From NCBI GenBank assembly GCA_963933975.1, contig CAWVWE010000025.1, positions 1 through 29,689 on the forward strand: a stretch of 29,689 bases of DNA. The letters run 5' to 3'. Each line of letters starts with the position of its first letter. The stretch's first letter is position 1. Under the pieces are notes generated by a model. It did no database searches. It had not been told where the DNA came from and saw only the letters and a program-made list of their open reading frames with translations. The translations under genes were made by a program, and so were the position numbers. Positions 8,380-15,884 of the stretch are shown in pieces. This DNA comes from UBA10364 sp905182675. GTDB lineage: Bacteria; Bacteroidota; Bacteroidia; Flavobacteriales; Schleiferiaceae.

Positions 8380-8637
8380 TTAAGCGACAGGTACGACGCT
8401 TACGTAAGATTTATCATCTTTTCTTTTGCGGAATTCTACTTTACCGTCTGCTAGAGCAAATAGAGTATGGTCTTTACCGATACCTACATTCTCACCAGCG
8501 TTGTGTTTTGTACCACGCTGACGTACGATAATGTTTCCTGCGATTGCTTCTTGGCCACCAAAAATCTTGATACCCAATCGCTTACTTGCTGATTCACGTC
8601 CGTTTCTTGAACTACCGACACCTTTCTTGTGAGCCAT
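8380..8637 (-). CDS. rpmA: 50S ribosomal protein L27
   Basis: The 85-residue protein starts MAHKKGVGSSRNGRESASKR and continues with GGQEAIAGNIIVRQRGTKHN, the standard L27 sequence. L27 lies at the peptidyl transferase centre of the large subunit, and its N-terminal tail reaches towards the tRNA acceptor ends. Here the tail starts directly with MAHKKG and lacks the cleavable extension known in Firmicutes. The gene follows rplU by three bases and is ended by a hairpin terminator at 8325-8354. The pair is a standard two-gene ribosomal operon. Confidence 0.98.
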   Translation of the reverse strand: MAHKKGVGSSRNGRESASKRLGIKIFGGQEAIAGNIIVRQRGTKHNAGENVGIGKDHTLFALADGKVEFRKRKDDKSYVSVVPVA

Positions 8638-8640
8638 ATC

Positions 8641-9084
8641 TTATTTATTGTCTGCGTTAGCTACTGCTTTCTTAGGAGCTGCTTTCTTTGCTGCAGGCTT
8701 TTTAGCTGCAGGCTTCTTAGGAGCGACTACTTTTTCTTCAGTTGCTTTAGCTGCTGCCTTTTTGGCTGGAGCTTTTGCAGTGATTTTGTTAATAGTAATA
8801 GAAGTAAATTTCTGGCGGTGGCCATTCAATTTTTGGTATCCTTTTCTGCGCTTCTTTTTGAAGATCAGAACTTTATCACCTTTAACTTCTCCGTTGACAG
8901 TAGCTTCTACTTTAGCTCCGTCTATAACTGGGGCGCCAACCTCTACTTTGCCGTCTGAGTCTATTAAAAGAACTCGGTCAAACTTAACCTTAGCTCCTTC
9001 TTCAAGATTCAAGCGGTTTACGTACAAGCGCTGGTCTTTCTCAACTTTGTATTGAAGCCCTGCTATCTCAACAATTGCGTACAT
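8641..9084 (-). CDS. rplU: 50S ribosomal protein L21 with Lys/Ala-rich C-terminal tail
   Basis: Residues 1-102 are canonical L21, from MYAIVEIAGLQYKVEKDQRL to the KKKRRKGYQKLNGHRQKFT segment that contacts rRNA. The remaining ~45 residues form a low-complexity basic tail made of repeated PAAKK / APKK units. L21 in many bacteria ends near residue 103, so the tail is an extension; similar tails occur in other Bacteroidota. The gene has a good promoter (TTTG-N18-TATATTTG read on the minus strand, 9107-9136), with a leader of roughly 18 bases. L21 helps assemble the large subunit. The tail is expected to be disordered and its function is unknown. Confidence 0.97.
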   Translation of the reverse strand: MYAIVEIAGLQYKVEKDQRLYVNRLNLEEGAKVKFDRVLLIDSDGKVEVGAPVIDGAKVEATVNGEVKGDKVLIFKKKRRKGYQKLNGHRQKFTSITINKITAKAPAKKAAAKATEEKVVAPKKPAAKKPAAKKAAPKKAVANADNK

Positions 9085-9106
9085 TATACTTGATTTTTAT
9101 GGGCTG

Positions 9107-9136
9107 CAAATATAGGACAACTCTTTTAATAACAAA
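9107..9136 (-). promoter_or_regulatory. rplU-rpmA promoter (TTTG-N18-TATATTTG)
   Basis: On the minus strand a -33 TTTG (complement of 9133-9136) and a -7 TATATTTG (complement of 9107-9114) are separated by 18 bases. This is a full match to the Bacteroidota housekeeping promoter and lies 22 bases upstream of the rplU ATG. Confidence 0.8.
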
Positions 9137-9180
9137 GCGTTTAAATATCAAGATTGCAAAAAGGTGGAAGGTTTATTCTT

Positions 9181-9208
9181 TTTGAGGCTTAATCACCTTG
9201 TATATTTG
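9181..9208 (+). promoter_or_regulatory. Promoter of the exported M16 pair (TTTG-N16-TATATTTG)
   Basis: TTTG at 9181-9184 and TATATTTG at 9201-9208 are 16 bases apart, slightly short of the usual spacing. The -7 element is identical to that of the divergent rplU promoter. The expected leader is about 18-20 bases, ending in an A-rich stretch before the ATG at 9233. Confidence 0.7.
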
Positions 9209-9232
9209 AGCTGCTATTCAAAAAAATAACAC

Positions 9233-10564
9233 ATGAAAAATATCATCATGTTGGGTGCATTGGTCCTTTCGGGATCTCTAAGTGCTCAAAACCAAATCGA
9301 ATTTGAAGAGTATGACCTGGACAATGGACTCCACGTTATTCTTCATGAAGATCATACCACTCCTATTGCGGCAGTAACTGTATTGTATCACGTAGGAAGT
9401 AAAAACGAAGAAACTGAACGTACTGGTTTTGCACATTTCTTTGAGCATTTATTGTTCGAGGGATCAGAGAACATTGAGCGTGGTGAATTCGACAGCTATG
9501 TTACAAACGCTGGCGGTGCATTAAATGCCAACACCTCTCAGGATAGGACGTTTTACTTTGAGCTATTGCCTTCCAATCAAATGGAATTAGGCCTTTGGCT
9601 AGAAAGCGAGCGCATGCTGCATGCAAACATTCAAACTATTGGCGTAGAAACGCAACGAGAAGTAGTAAAAGAAGAAAAGCGCCAGCGCGTAGACAACCAG
9701 CCTTATGGTTCTTGGATAGAAAACATGATGAAGCGTTTGTATTCTGAACATCCTTACAACTGGGTTCCTATAGGTTCTATGGATCACTTGAATGCTGCTA
9801 AACTGGATGAATTCATGGCGTTCTACGACAAATTCTATATTCCCAATAACGCAACTTTAAGCATCGCTGGTGATATCGACATTGATAAAACTAAGGAATT
9901 GATTGCTGCGTATTTTGGAGAAATTCCAAGAGGGGCAGACGTGGTTCAACCTACGGTCCAAGAGCCGGCCTTGGGTGGTGAGAAAGTAGCTGTTATTTAT
10001 GATAATATTCAACTTCCCGCAATGATGATGGGCTATAGAATGCCCCCTCAAACATCGGATGATGCTTATGCACTTCAGATGACAAGTTCTGTATTAAGTG
10101 GAGGTCCTTCTTCCAGAATGTACAAGCGCTTGGTGGATGAGGATCAAACAGCGTTACAAGTATTTGCCTTTCCTTTCTCGTTGGAGCAGGGTGGTGCATT
10201 TATCACCTTTTCATTGGCAAATGCCGGAAAAACTATTGATGACATGACCCCTGGTTTGGAAGAAGAAATTGAGAAACTTCAGAATGAATTGATTTCAGAG
10301 AGAGAATTCCAGAAGATTCAGAACCAGATGGAGAGTAACTTTATTCAAAGTAATTCTAAAATGGCGGGTATAGCTGAGTCCTTAGCTGATTACCACACCT
10401 ACTATGGTGACGCAAACTATATCAACACAGAGATAGAGCGTTACCGCAGTGTAACTCGTGAAGACATTCAAAAAGTTGCGAAGAAGTACCTCGTCAAGGA
10501 CAACAGAGTTGTTCTGAAGTATTTACCAAAGAGTGAAGAACCTACTGCTGAAGCAGCAGAATAA
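9233..10564 (+). CDS. Exported M16 peptidase, zinc-site (catalytic) subunit
   Basis: The 443-residue protein has a cleavable signal peptide (MKNIIMLGALVLSGSLSAQ). The zinc motif HxxEH is at 68-72 (HFFEH) and the third ligand is Glu at about 148 in VVKEEKRQ, with the normal 76-residue spacing. The second half has SSRMYKRLVDEDQTALQVFAF where complete M16B chains carry the R...Y pair, so the substrate-binding tyrosine is absent. This pattern fits the catalytic member of a heterodimeric M16B peptidase whose partner supplies R/Y, and the next gene encodes just such a partner ten bases downstream. The enzyme should act in the periplasm or on the cell surface on peptides. A consensus promoter lies directly upstream. 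Confidence 0.93.
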   Translation: MKNIIMLGALVLSGSLSAQNQIEFEEYDLDNGLHVILHEDHTTPIAAVTVLYHVGSKNEETERTGFAHFFEHLLFEGSENIERGEFDSYVTNAGGALNANTSQDRTFYFELLPSNQMELGLWLESERMLHANIQTIGVETQREVVKEEKRQRVDNQPYGSWIENMMKRLYSEHPYNWVPIGSMDHLNAAKLDEFMAFYDKFYIPNNATLSIAGDIDIDKTKELIAAYFGEIPRGADVVQPTVQEPALGGEKVAVIYDNIQLPAMMMGYRMPPQTSDDAYALQMTSSVLSGGPSSRMYKRLVDEDQTALQVFAFPFSLEQGGAFITFSLANAGKTIDDMTPGLEEEIEKLQNELISEREFQKIQNQMESNFIQSNSKMAGIAESLADYHTYYGDANYINTEIERYRSVTREDIQKVAKKYLVKDNRVVLKYLPKSEEPTAEAAE

Positions 10565-10573
10565 GCCTAGCAT

Positions 10574-12637
10574 ATGAAAAAGTATATATACTCATTAGTA
10601 GCACTTTTTGCAGCCTTTAACGTAACGGCGCAAGTGACTATCGATCGTTCTAACGCACCTACTCCAGGGCCAGCAAGAACACCAACTATTGCCTCATATG
10701 AGACCTTTGAGTTGAAAAATGGATTAAAAGTATTCGTAGTTGAAGATCATAAATTACCGCGAATCAGTATGACACTTTTGTTAGATCGCGATCCTATAAT
10801 TGAAGGAGACAAAGCTGGTTATGTCAGCATCGCTGGTGATTTAATTGGCGCAGGTACTTCCACAAGGTCTAAGGCTGAGTTGGATGAAGAGGTTGACTTT
10901 ATGGGAGCCAATTTATCTACTGGATCATCTTCAATCAATGTTGGCGGTTTGAGTAAGTACACTGATAACCTCATTGCCATTTTATCGGATGTACTGTTGA
11001 ATCCAAGCTTTCCGGAAGACGAGTTTACGAAATTGAAATCTCAGATGACCTCAGGTTTACAGGCGAATGCTGATGACCCTGATGCAATTTCAGGTAATTT
11101 AAAAGGAGCTGTTCTATATGGATTAAATCACCCTTATGGTGAGGTTATGACGGACGTCAGCGTTGAAGCTATTACTCTTGAAGATTGTCAAACATACTTT
11201 AATACCTATTTCCGACCAAACATTGCTTACATGGTTGTGATTGGTGACATCACAGTCAAGGATGCTAAAAAGAAACTAGGTAAGGCACTGAATAAATGGG
11301 AAGCTTCTGAAGTACCAGCTCTTGAGTATGCAAAGACAGCGCTGCCTATGGCCTCAAGAATAGTGATGGTTGACAAGCCTTCAGCGGTTCAATCTGTTGT
11401 CTGGTTAGGTAATGTTATTGACCTACCGCAAGGACATGTGGATATTGAGCCATTGCGTATTGCCAATCAAATTCTAGGAGGTGGAATGTCTGGAAGATTG
11501 TTCACTAATCTTCGCGAGGACAAGGCGTTTACCTATGGTGCCTATTCTAATTTCGGTGTAGATCAGTTAAACAGCACATTTGGCGCTTCAGCTAAGGTGA
11601 GAAATGGTGTGACTGATTCAGCAATCGTTGAATTTCTCCATGAGATTGGTAGAATGAGAACAGAGCTTGCATCAGAGGAGGATTTGATTGCTGCAAAAGC
11701 CAGCTTAAGTGGATCTTTCGGTCGGTCTTTAGAAAGTACGTCTAGTGCAGCAAGTTTTGCGCTGAACATTGCTCGTTATGGACTGCCTTCTGATTATTAT
11801 AACAATTACTTGAGCCGACTAGAATCAGTAACGGCAGAAGACGTACTCCGCGTTTCAAAACAATACATGAATATTGACAATATCACTATAACCGTAGTTG
11901 GTAAGGCGCAAGATGTTGCGGCAGGCTTAAACACTTTCGGTAAAGTGGAGTATTACGACAAAGATGGCCAGCCTACGGACTCACCTACCTTTTTATTCAT
12001 GCCTGAAGGTGTTTCTCTGATGAATGTCTTCAGCGGATACTACACGGCCATGGGAGGCAAAGAGAAACTAGAGGCCTTGACTGCAATTCATCAAGAAGCA
12101 TCTATTGAAATCCCAGGTATGCCAGGTACATTGAGTATGCATACAGCGAAAATGACTCCAGGAGCATTCATGATGGAGCAAACGATGCAGGGTATGACGG
12201 TTATGAAGATGCTCTATAAGGACGGAAAAGGCGAAAAAAGCGGTATGCAAGGAAGTGGTGCTGTTGAAGGTGAAGAACTTGAAGATTTAAAAAGTCAGGC
12301 AGCCTATGTAGTGGATGAGCTAGGCTGGTTGCTGGAAATTGAAAAATTCAAATTCGAAGGCCAGACCATACTAGATGGTAAGTCGGTCTATCAAGTGTCA
12401 AAAGAAGATAAGACGTTTTACTTTGACGTAGCGACGAGTCTTTTCTATAAAAGCACGGAGACCCAGGAAACTCCTCAAGGAGAGATATCCGTAACAACAA
12501 CGGTTCGCGAATGGCAGGAAATAAATGGAATTAAATTTCAGAAAGTAATTGAGCAAAGTGCAGGTCCACAGAGCTATGTTATTACAATAGATTCTATTAA
12601 ACTAAATAACGAGGTTAAGGAGAGTTTATTTAAGTAA
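10574..12637 (+). CDS. Exported M16 protein, zinc-less partner subunit with extra C-terminal domain
   Basis: A signal peptide (MKKYIYSLVALFAAFNVTAQ) precedes two M16 halves. The zinc motif is missing: the position equivalent to HxxEH reads VSIAGDL at about residues 84-90. The R...Y signature is present and intact at about 308-321 (GRLFTNLREDKAFTYGAY). This is the non-catalytic, substrate-binding member of an M16B heterodimer, complementing the upstream gene. After roughly residue 455 comes an additional ~230-residue domain, starting GYYTAMGGKEKLEALTAIHQ and rich in beta strands, which resembles LolA/LppX-like lipoprotein-binding folds of Bacteroidota; that assignment is by eye. At 687 residues the chain is much longer than usual (about 430-500). 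The gene is followed by a strong terminator. Confidence 0.88.
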   Translation: MKKYIYSLVALFAAFNVTAQVTIDRSNAPTPGPARTPTIASYETFELKNGLKVFVVEDHKLPRISMTLLLDRDPIIEGDKAGYVSIAGDLIGAGTSTRSKAELDEEVDFMGANLSTGSSSINVGGLSKYTDNLIAILSDVLLNPSFPEDEFTKLKSQMTSGLQANADDPDAISGNLKGAVLYGLNHPYGEVMTDVSVEAITLEDCQTYFNTYFRPNIAYMVVIGDITVKDAKKKLGKALNKWEASEVPALEYAKTALPMASRIVMVDKPSAVQSVVWLGNVIDLPQGHVDIEPLRIANQILGGGMSGRLFTNLREDKAFTYGAYSNFGVDQLNSTFGASAKVRNGVTDSAIVEFLHEIGRMRTELASEEDLIAAKASLSGSFGRSLESTSSAASFALNIARYGLPSDYYNNYLSRLESVTAEDVLRVSKQYMNIDNITITVVGKAQDVAAGLNTFGKVEYYDKDGQPTDSPTFLFMPEGVSLMNVFSGYYTAMGGKEKLEALTAIHQEASIEIPGMPGTLSMHTAKMTPGAFMMEQTMQGMTVMKMLYKDGKGEKSGMQGSGAVEGEELEDLKSQAAYVVDELGWLLEIEKFKFEGQTILDGKSVYQVSKEDKTFYFDVATSLFYKSTETQETPQGEISVTTTVREWQEINGIKFQKVIEQSAGPQSYVITIDSIKLNNEVKESLFK

Positions 12638-12661
12638 GAGACCTCGCAGATAAGTTAAACT

Positions 12662-12699
12662 TTTAAGCCCCCAGATCGCTTGCGATCTGGGGGCTTAAA
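12662..12699. terminator. Bidirectional terminator with 18-bp perfect stem
   Basis: The arms 12662-12679 and 12682-12699 are perfectly complementary around a two-base centre (functionally a CTTG tetraloop). The outer A/T pairs supply a U-run in either direction, so it can end both the M16 pair and the convergent EamA gene. Confidence 0.92.
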
Positions 12700-12759
12700 T
12701 TTTGTTAAAAATTTACATTTCCTGGGGCAAACATGCAATGAGCTCAGGTGCAATGAAGC

Positions 12760-13683
12760 CTATTTGGTGATTCTCTTGTCTCTTTTGGAATTTATCAGAT
12801 AGATTCCGGTCACTATGACACCAAGGCCAAGTAAATGATTCCATAATATATGTTCACCATCTAAGATGCCCCAAAAGACGGCCACGATCGGAATGGCATA
12901 GGTCACAGAGGAAGAAAATAATGCAGTAGTTAACTGGATGAGTCTATTAAAAAGAATAACAGCAATACCGCTACCAACAATTCCTAAAATACAGATGTAT
13001 AAAAAATTATTCCAGGCTTGAGGATCATCCCTAAAGACATCTGTTACACCACTCATTAAACTATAGGTGATGGTGAATGGTGCTGCCGTGGCGAGACTCA
13101 ATGTTGTCACTGTAACAGCCTTGAGATGAGGAAGCTTCATTTTTAAGGTATTGACTGATGTGCCATACATCATAGTAGCAAGTACGCCAAAAAGACCATA
13201 TCCCAGTTCTCCTTTTAATTGAAACCCTCCATTCAAGATACTTTGAATTGGAAGAAATAAAATGACTGCTCCAAGTAAGCCAACAGCTACACCTTGCCAT
13301 TGGAGACCCGTCGCACGCTGGGCAAAGAACCATCCGCCAATAAGAACCGTAAACAAGGGAACAAGTGAGTTTGTAATTCCTACAACAGCGCTATCTAAAT
13401 GGTTTACGGCCAAAGGAAATAGGACGTAGGGTATGGCATTGCCCAGGAAACCCACGATTATCAATGGGAGCAAGTCTTTTCGCATGAAGTATTTGAAATG
13501 TCGAATACCAACGATACTCATGAAAATTGCCGCAATACTTACACGCAACGTCCCTACTTGACTATAAGTGAAACTACCAAGCCCCCTTTTCATTAAAATA
13601 AACGATGATCCCCATATCATTGCTAGGGCAATGAACATAATCCAAGGAAGTAAGGGATGGTGATTTTGGCTGGTTGTCTTCAT
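12760..13683 (-). CDS. DMT-superfamily (EamA) inner-membrane transporter
   Basis: The protein is very hydrophobic, with about ten predicted transmembrane helices in two EamA repeats. The first begins near residue 14 (WIMFIALAMIWGSSFILMKRGL), with the WGSSF signature of EamA proteins; the second starts near the middle (YGLFGVLATMMYGTSVNTLKMK). Family members export amino acids or other metabolites; the substrate cannot be inferred here. The frame is open nine codons further upstream, but the ATG at 13683 places a short polar N-terminus before helix 1, as is usual. The gene is divergent from the HMA lipoprotein gene, and its 3' end faces the strong hairpin at 12662-12699. Confidence 0.9.
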   Translation of the reverse strand: MKTTSQNHHPLLPWIMFIALAMIWGSSFILMKRGLGSFTYSQVGTLRVSIAAIFMSIVGIRHFKYFMRKDLLPLIIVGFLGNAIPYVLFPLAVNHLDSAVVGITNSLVPLFTVLIGGWFFAQRATGLQWQGVAVGLLGAVILFLPIQSILNGGFQLKGELGYGLFGVLATMMYGTSVNTLKMKLPHLKAVTVTTLSLATAAPFTITYSLMSGVTDVFRDDPQAWNNFLYICILGIVGSGIAVILFNRLIQLTTALFSSSVTYAIPIVAVFWGILDGEHILWNHLLGLGVIVTGIYLINSKRDKRITK

Positions 13684-13729
13684 GCTGCAAAATTGTGACA
13701 ATTCAAGCAATGAATGGGAAAATGGAACG

Positions 13730-13737
13730 TAATTTTG
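13730..13737 (+). promoter_or_regulatory. Putative -7 element for HMA lipoprotein-ctaA
   Basis: The bases TAATTTTG match TAnnTTTG and end 14 bases before the chosen ATG, giving a leader of only about 8 bases. I see no convincing -33 TTTG at the right distance. Confidence 0.45.
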
Positions 13738-13751
13738 ACAACAAATTAATT

Positions 13752-14105
13752 ATGATGAAAAACGGCTTCTTATGTTTAGCAATGCTGTTCTTGTTTTCTT
13801 GCGGAAACCAGGAGCCTGAAGCATTGACTATTCCCTCCAAAACAGTTCAATTGACTGACACGGTCATCGTTAATGCGGAGTCCAAATTATTTATTTCAGG
13901 GATGACTTGTGTGATGGGCTGCAAAGGTGCTATTGAGAAGAAATTGAATACAACGGGTGGGATTGCATTCTTTGACATCACGTTTGAAGACAGTACCGCA
14001 ACAGTGTCTTTTGACTCTACGTTAATATCTAATGATGATATCCTAGCTGTAGTTGCAGGAGTTGCTGGTGGAGGTTTCTATGAGGCTGTTTTGTTAAACG
14101 AATAA
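13752..14105 (+). CDS. HMA-domain (heavy-metal-associated) lipoprotein
   Basis: The N-terminus has a lipoprotein signal with the lipobox LFSC at residues 14-17 followed by GNQE. The mature part (about 100 residues) is one heavy-metal-associated domain whose metal loop reads GMTCVMGCKGAIEKKL. The two cysteines (53 and 57) are separated by three residues, whereas classical HMA domains have CxxC. Similar CxxxC loops are known to me from Bacteroidota proteins. It should bind a soft metal such as Cu(I) at the outer face of a membrane. ctaA follows by ten bases, suggesting a role in copper supply for a cytochrome oxidase, which is inference. The ATG at 13752 (or the adjacent one at 13755) is preferred over the open upstream frame because it places the signal sequence at the start. 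Confidence 0.85.
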   Translation: MMKNGFLCLAMLFLFSCGNQEPEALTIPSKTVQLTDTVIVNAESKLFISGMTCVMGCKGAIEKKLNTTGGIAFFDITFEDSTATVSFDSTLISNDDILAVVAGVAGGGFYEAVLLNE

Positions 14106-14115
14106 ACTGGTACTA

Positions 14116-15129
14116 ATGAGGAGCCCCATAATTAAGCGTCTTGCAACGATTTCATTGGTGTTTATTTTTCTAGTGATTCTTGCCGGGTCCATTGTTCGTG
14201 CAACTGGTTCGGGAATGGGATGTCCAGACTGGCCAAAGTGCTTTGGCTATACAATTCCTCCTACAGATGTCGAAACACTTACCTGGAGGGACAACAGAGG
14301 GTTCGAGGAAGGTCAAATGATCTTACGCGAAAACCACTTTTGGGTGGCAACTTCAGATTTCACAACGTCAACCACCTTTAACCAGCTAAATTGGTCCAAG
14401 TATGACCGTCACGATTATAGTATTTTCAATCCTGTTCACACCTGGATAGAGTTCATAAACCGTCTTATAGGGGCGCTAAGTGGTATTCCTATTTTGATTT
14501 TAGCCGTTTTATCAGTGATCAGCGTTCGAAAAAATCCCATCAATGCCATTTTATCCATGGCAGTACTGTTTTTGTTATTATTTGAAGCTTGGCTTGGTAA
14601 GACTGTTGTTGACGGTAACCTTGTGCCAAACCAGATCACAATTCACATGATGGGTTCTGTGGTTATCGTGCTGTTGTTATTAATGTTAAGAGCACGTAAT
14701 GAAATAGAAGCCCCAAGGCTTCCTAAGATTGTGGTGGTCACATTATTGACACTTTTAGTACTTACGATTACTCAGATTTTTCTGGGTACACAGACGCGCG
14801 AGTTGGTTGATGCTGCTATGGATAATGGAATGATAAACCGAATTGATATTATCCCTGGAATTGAATCCTCCTTGCCAGAGATCCATAGATCGTTCGCGTG
14901 GTTGGTATTAGTGGTTGCGAGTATTCTTGTTTATGCTAAACGAGTGACCAAGACAGATATACCGGGTTTCAATGCTTTGGTATTTGGTATTGGATTGGAA
15001 TGGACGGTGGGATTAGTACTATACTTTTTAGGTCTTCCTGAGGTTATGCAGCCCGTTCACTTGGTGTTAAGTATAGCAATTCTATCGTCGATCAGCTATC
15101 CTCTATTTCTCTCTGTGCGTAAGACTTAA
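14116..15129 (+). CDS. ctaA: Heme A synthase (COX15/CtaA)
   Basis: CtaA oxidises the C8 methyl of heme O to a formyl group to make heme A for aa3-type cytochrome oxidase, in the inner membrane. The 337-residue chain has about eight transmembrane segments. The first reads LATISLVFIFLVILAGSIVR and is followed by ATGSGMGCPDWPKCFG, a hallmark of the family with its cysteine pair. Conserved histidines expected to ligate heme are seen in HTWIEFINRLIG, HMMGS, HRSFAW and HLVLS. A loop insertion near residues 55-105 is typical of the Bacteroidota form. The gene is ten bases after the HMA lipoprotein gene. Its last 38 bases overlap the convergent DUF2007 gene, so no terminator separates them. Confidence 0.95.
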   Translation: MRSPIIKRLATISLVFIFLVILAGSIVRATGSGMGCPDWPKCFGYTIPPTDVETLTWRDNRGFEEGQMILRENHFWVATSDFTTSTTFNQLNWSKYDRHDYSIFNPVHTWIEFINRLIGALSGIPILILAVLSVISVRKNPINAILSMAVLFLLLFEAWLGKTVVDGNLVPNQITIHMMGSVVIVLLLLMLRARNEIEAPRLPKIVVVTLLTLLVLTITQIFLGTQTRELVDAAMDNGMINRIDIIPGIESSLPEIHRSFAWLVLVVASILVYAKRVTKTDIPGFNALVFGIGLEWTVGLVLYFLGLPEVMQPVHLVLSIAILSSISYPLFLSVRKT

Positions 15130-15322
15130 GGAGTTCAAATGCTTGTTCCCATTGCCCTTCAAAAACGAATATCTTTATGGATAAGCTTCCGCCAATAGGC
15201 AATACAGACGCCATGGTATAATGTTCCATTTCCACTCTGATACTGTTGCCTTCTAAAAAGTTGCAGATAAGGCTTGCTTCTGTGGGCGTCGCTGCTACAA
15301 ATAATAGTTTTCTATTCCCCAT
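15092..15322 (-). CDS. DUF2007 family small protein, 76 residues
   Basis: The sequence MGNRKLLFVAATPTEASLIC and the later GGSLSIKIFVFEGQWEQAFELL fit the DUF2007 'putative signal transducing protein' family: a small alpha/beta ACT- or ferredoxin-like fold. The molecular role is not established. The ATG lies inside the 3' end of gldD (11-base overlap), so it should be the last gene of the mutY-ssb-gldE-gldD unit. Its 3' end overlaps the end of ctaA on the other strand by 38 bases, which is unusual but both frames are clearly genuine. No signal peptide is present. Confidence 0.85.
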   Translation of the reverse strand: MGNRKLLFVAATPTEASLICNFLEGNSIRVEMEHYTMASVLPIGGSLSIKIFVFEGQWEQAFELLKSYAQREIEDS

Positions 15323-15884
15323 CTTTCCATTGTACTGAGGATATTAAACTTAGTATTTCAGACCTCATGAAATCAGTTACCGGGGCCAAACTATCTGGGT
15401 TTGGAGCACTATAGTGGTACATTACTCCTCTAAGGAAATGTGAGTTGCTATCCGTAGCGTAAAACTGCGTGGTTGTGGCTGATGCACCTGACATTTCATA
15501 GTACATTCCATAGACATGGTTGTCTTGATAAGAAAATTGCTGTTCCCTCATTCCTGTGGCCTTGACCGTATGTTTATACGCGAGTTTTTGCGCCTCCATA
15601 AGCAATTCCTCTAAGTTGGAGTCGATGGTCTTATACGTCAGTTGTATGGTACTTTTAATATCGGGATAGACTAAGTCCACCCAACAATTTAAGCTGTCTG
15701 TATACCTCACGTCCACATAGTTCTTGACCTGCGCGTTAAAACCACAAAAACCTGAGGTTAACACGATCGAAGAATCGCTAGCGGGAAGTCCAATTCTCAT
15801 GAAACCCATTGGTCGCGCAGTGGGCGCGTCAGTGCATGACACAATACCTAGAAAAAGTGATGCTATAAGAAGTATAGAGCGCAT
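15312..15884 (-). CDS. gldD: Gliding motility lipoprotein GldD
   Basis: GldD is a lipoprotein required for gliding in Flavobacterium and associated with the gliding/T9SS machinery. The chain has a lipoprotein signal, MRSILLIASLFLGIVSC, with Cys17. GldD hallmarks are present: PMGFMRIGLP, the NCWVDLVYPDIKSTIQLTYK block, a VYGMYYEMSGASATTTQFYA block, and TDSNSHFLRGVMYHYSAPNPDSLAPV near the end. Its length of 190 residues is normal. The ATG overlaps the gldE stop by one base (TAATG), the classical gldE-gldD arrangement. Exact function within the motor is unknown. Confidence 0.95.
   Translation of the reverse strand: MRSILLIASLFLGIVSCTDAPTARPMGFMRIGLPASDSSIVLTSGFCGFNAQVKNYVDVRYTDSLNCWVDLVYPDIKSTIQLTYKTIDSNLEELLMEAQKLAYKHTVKATGMREQQFSYQDNHVYGMYYEMSGASATTTQFYATDSNSHFLRGVMYHYSAPNPDSLAPVTDFMRSEILSLISSVQWKDGE

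Noticed and set aside
8648..9055. Plus-strand open frame of 135 codons opposite rplU, with Ala/Gly/Phe-rich repeats.
   Set aside because: It is the antisense reading of the Lys/Ala-rich repeats of L21, a certain gene; it has no promoter, and the hydrophobic repetitive product is an artefact of codon bias.
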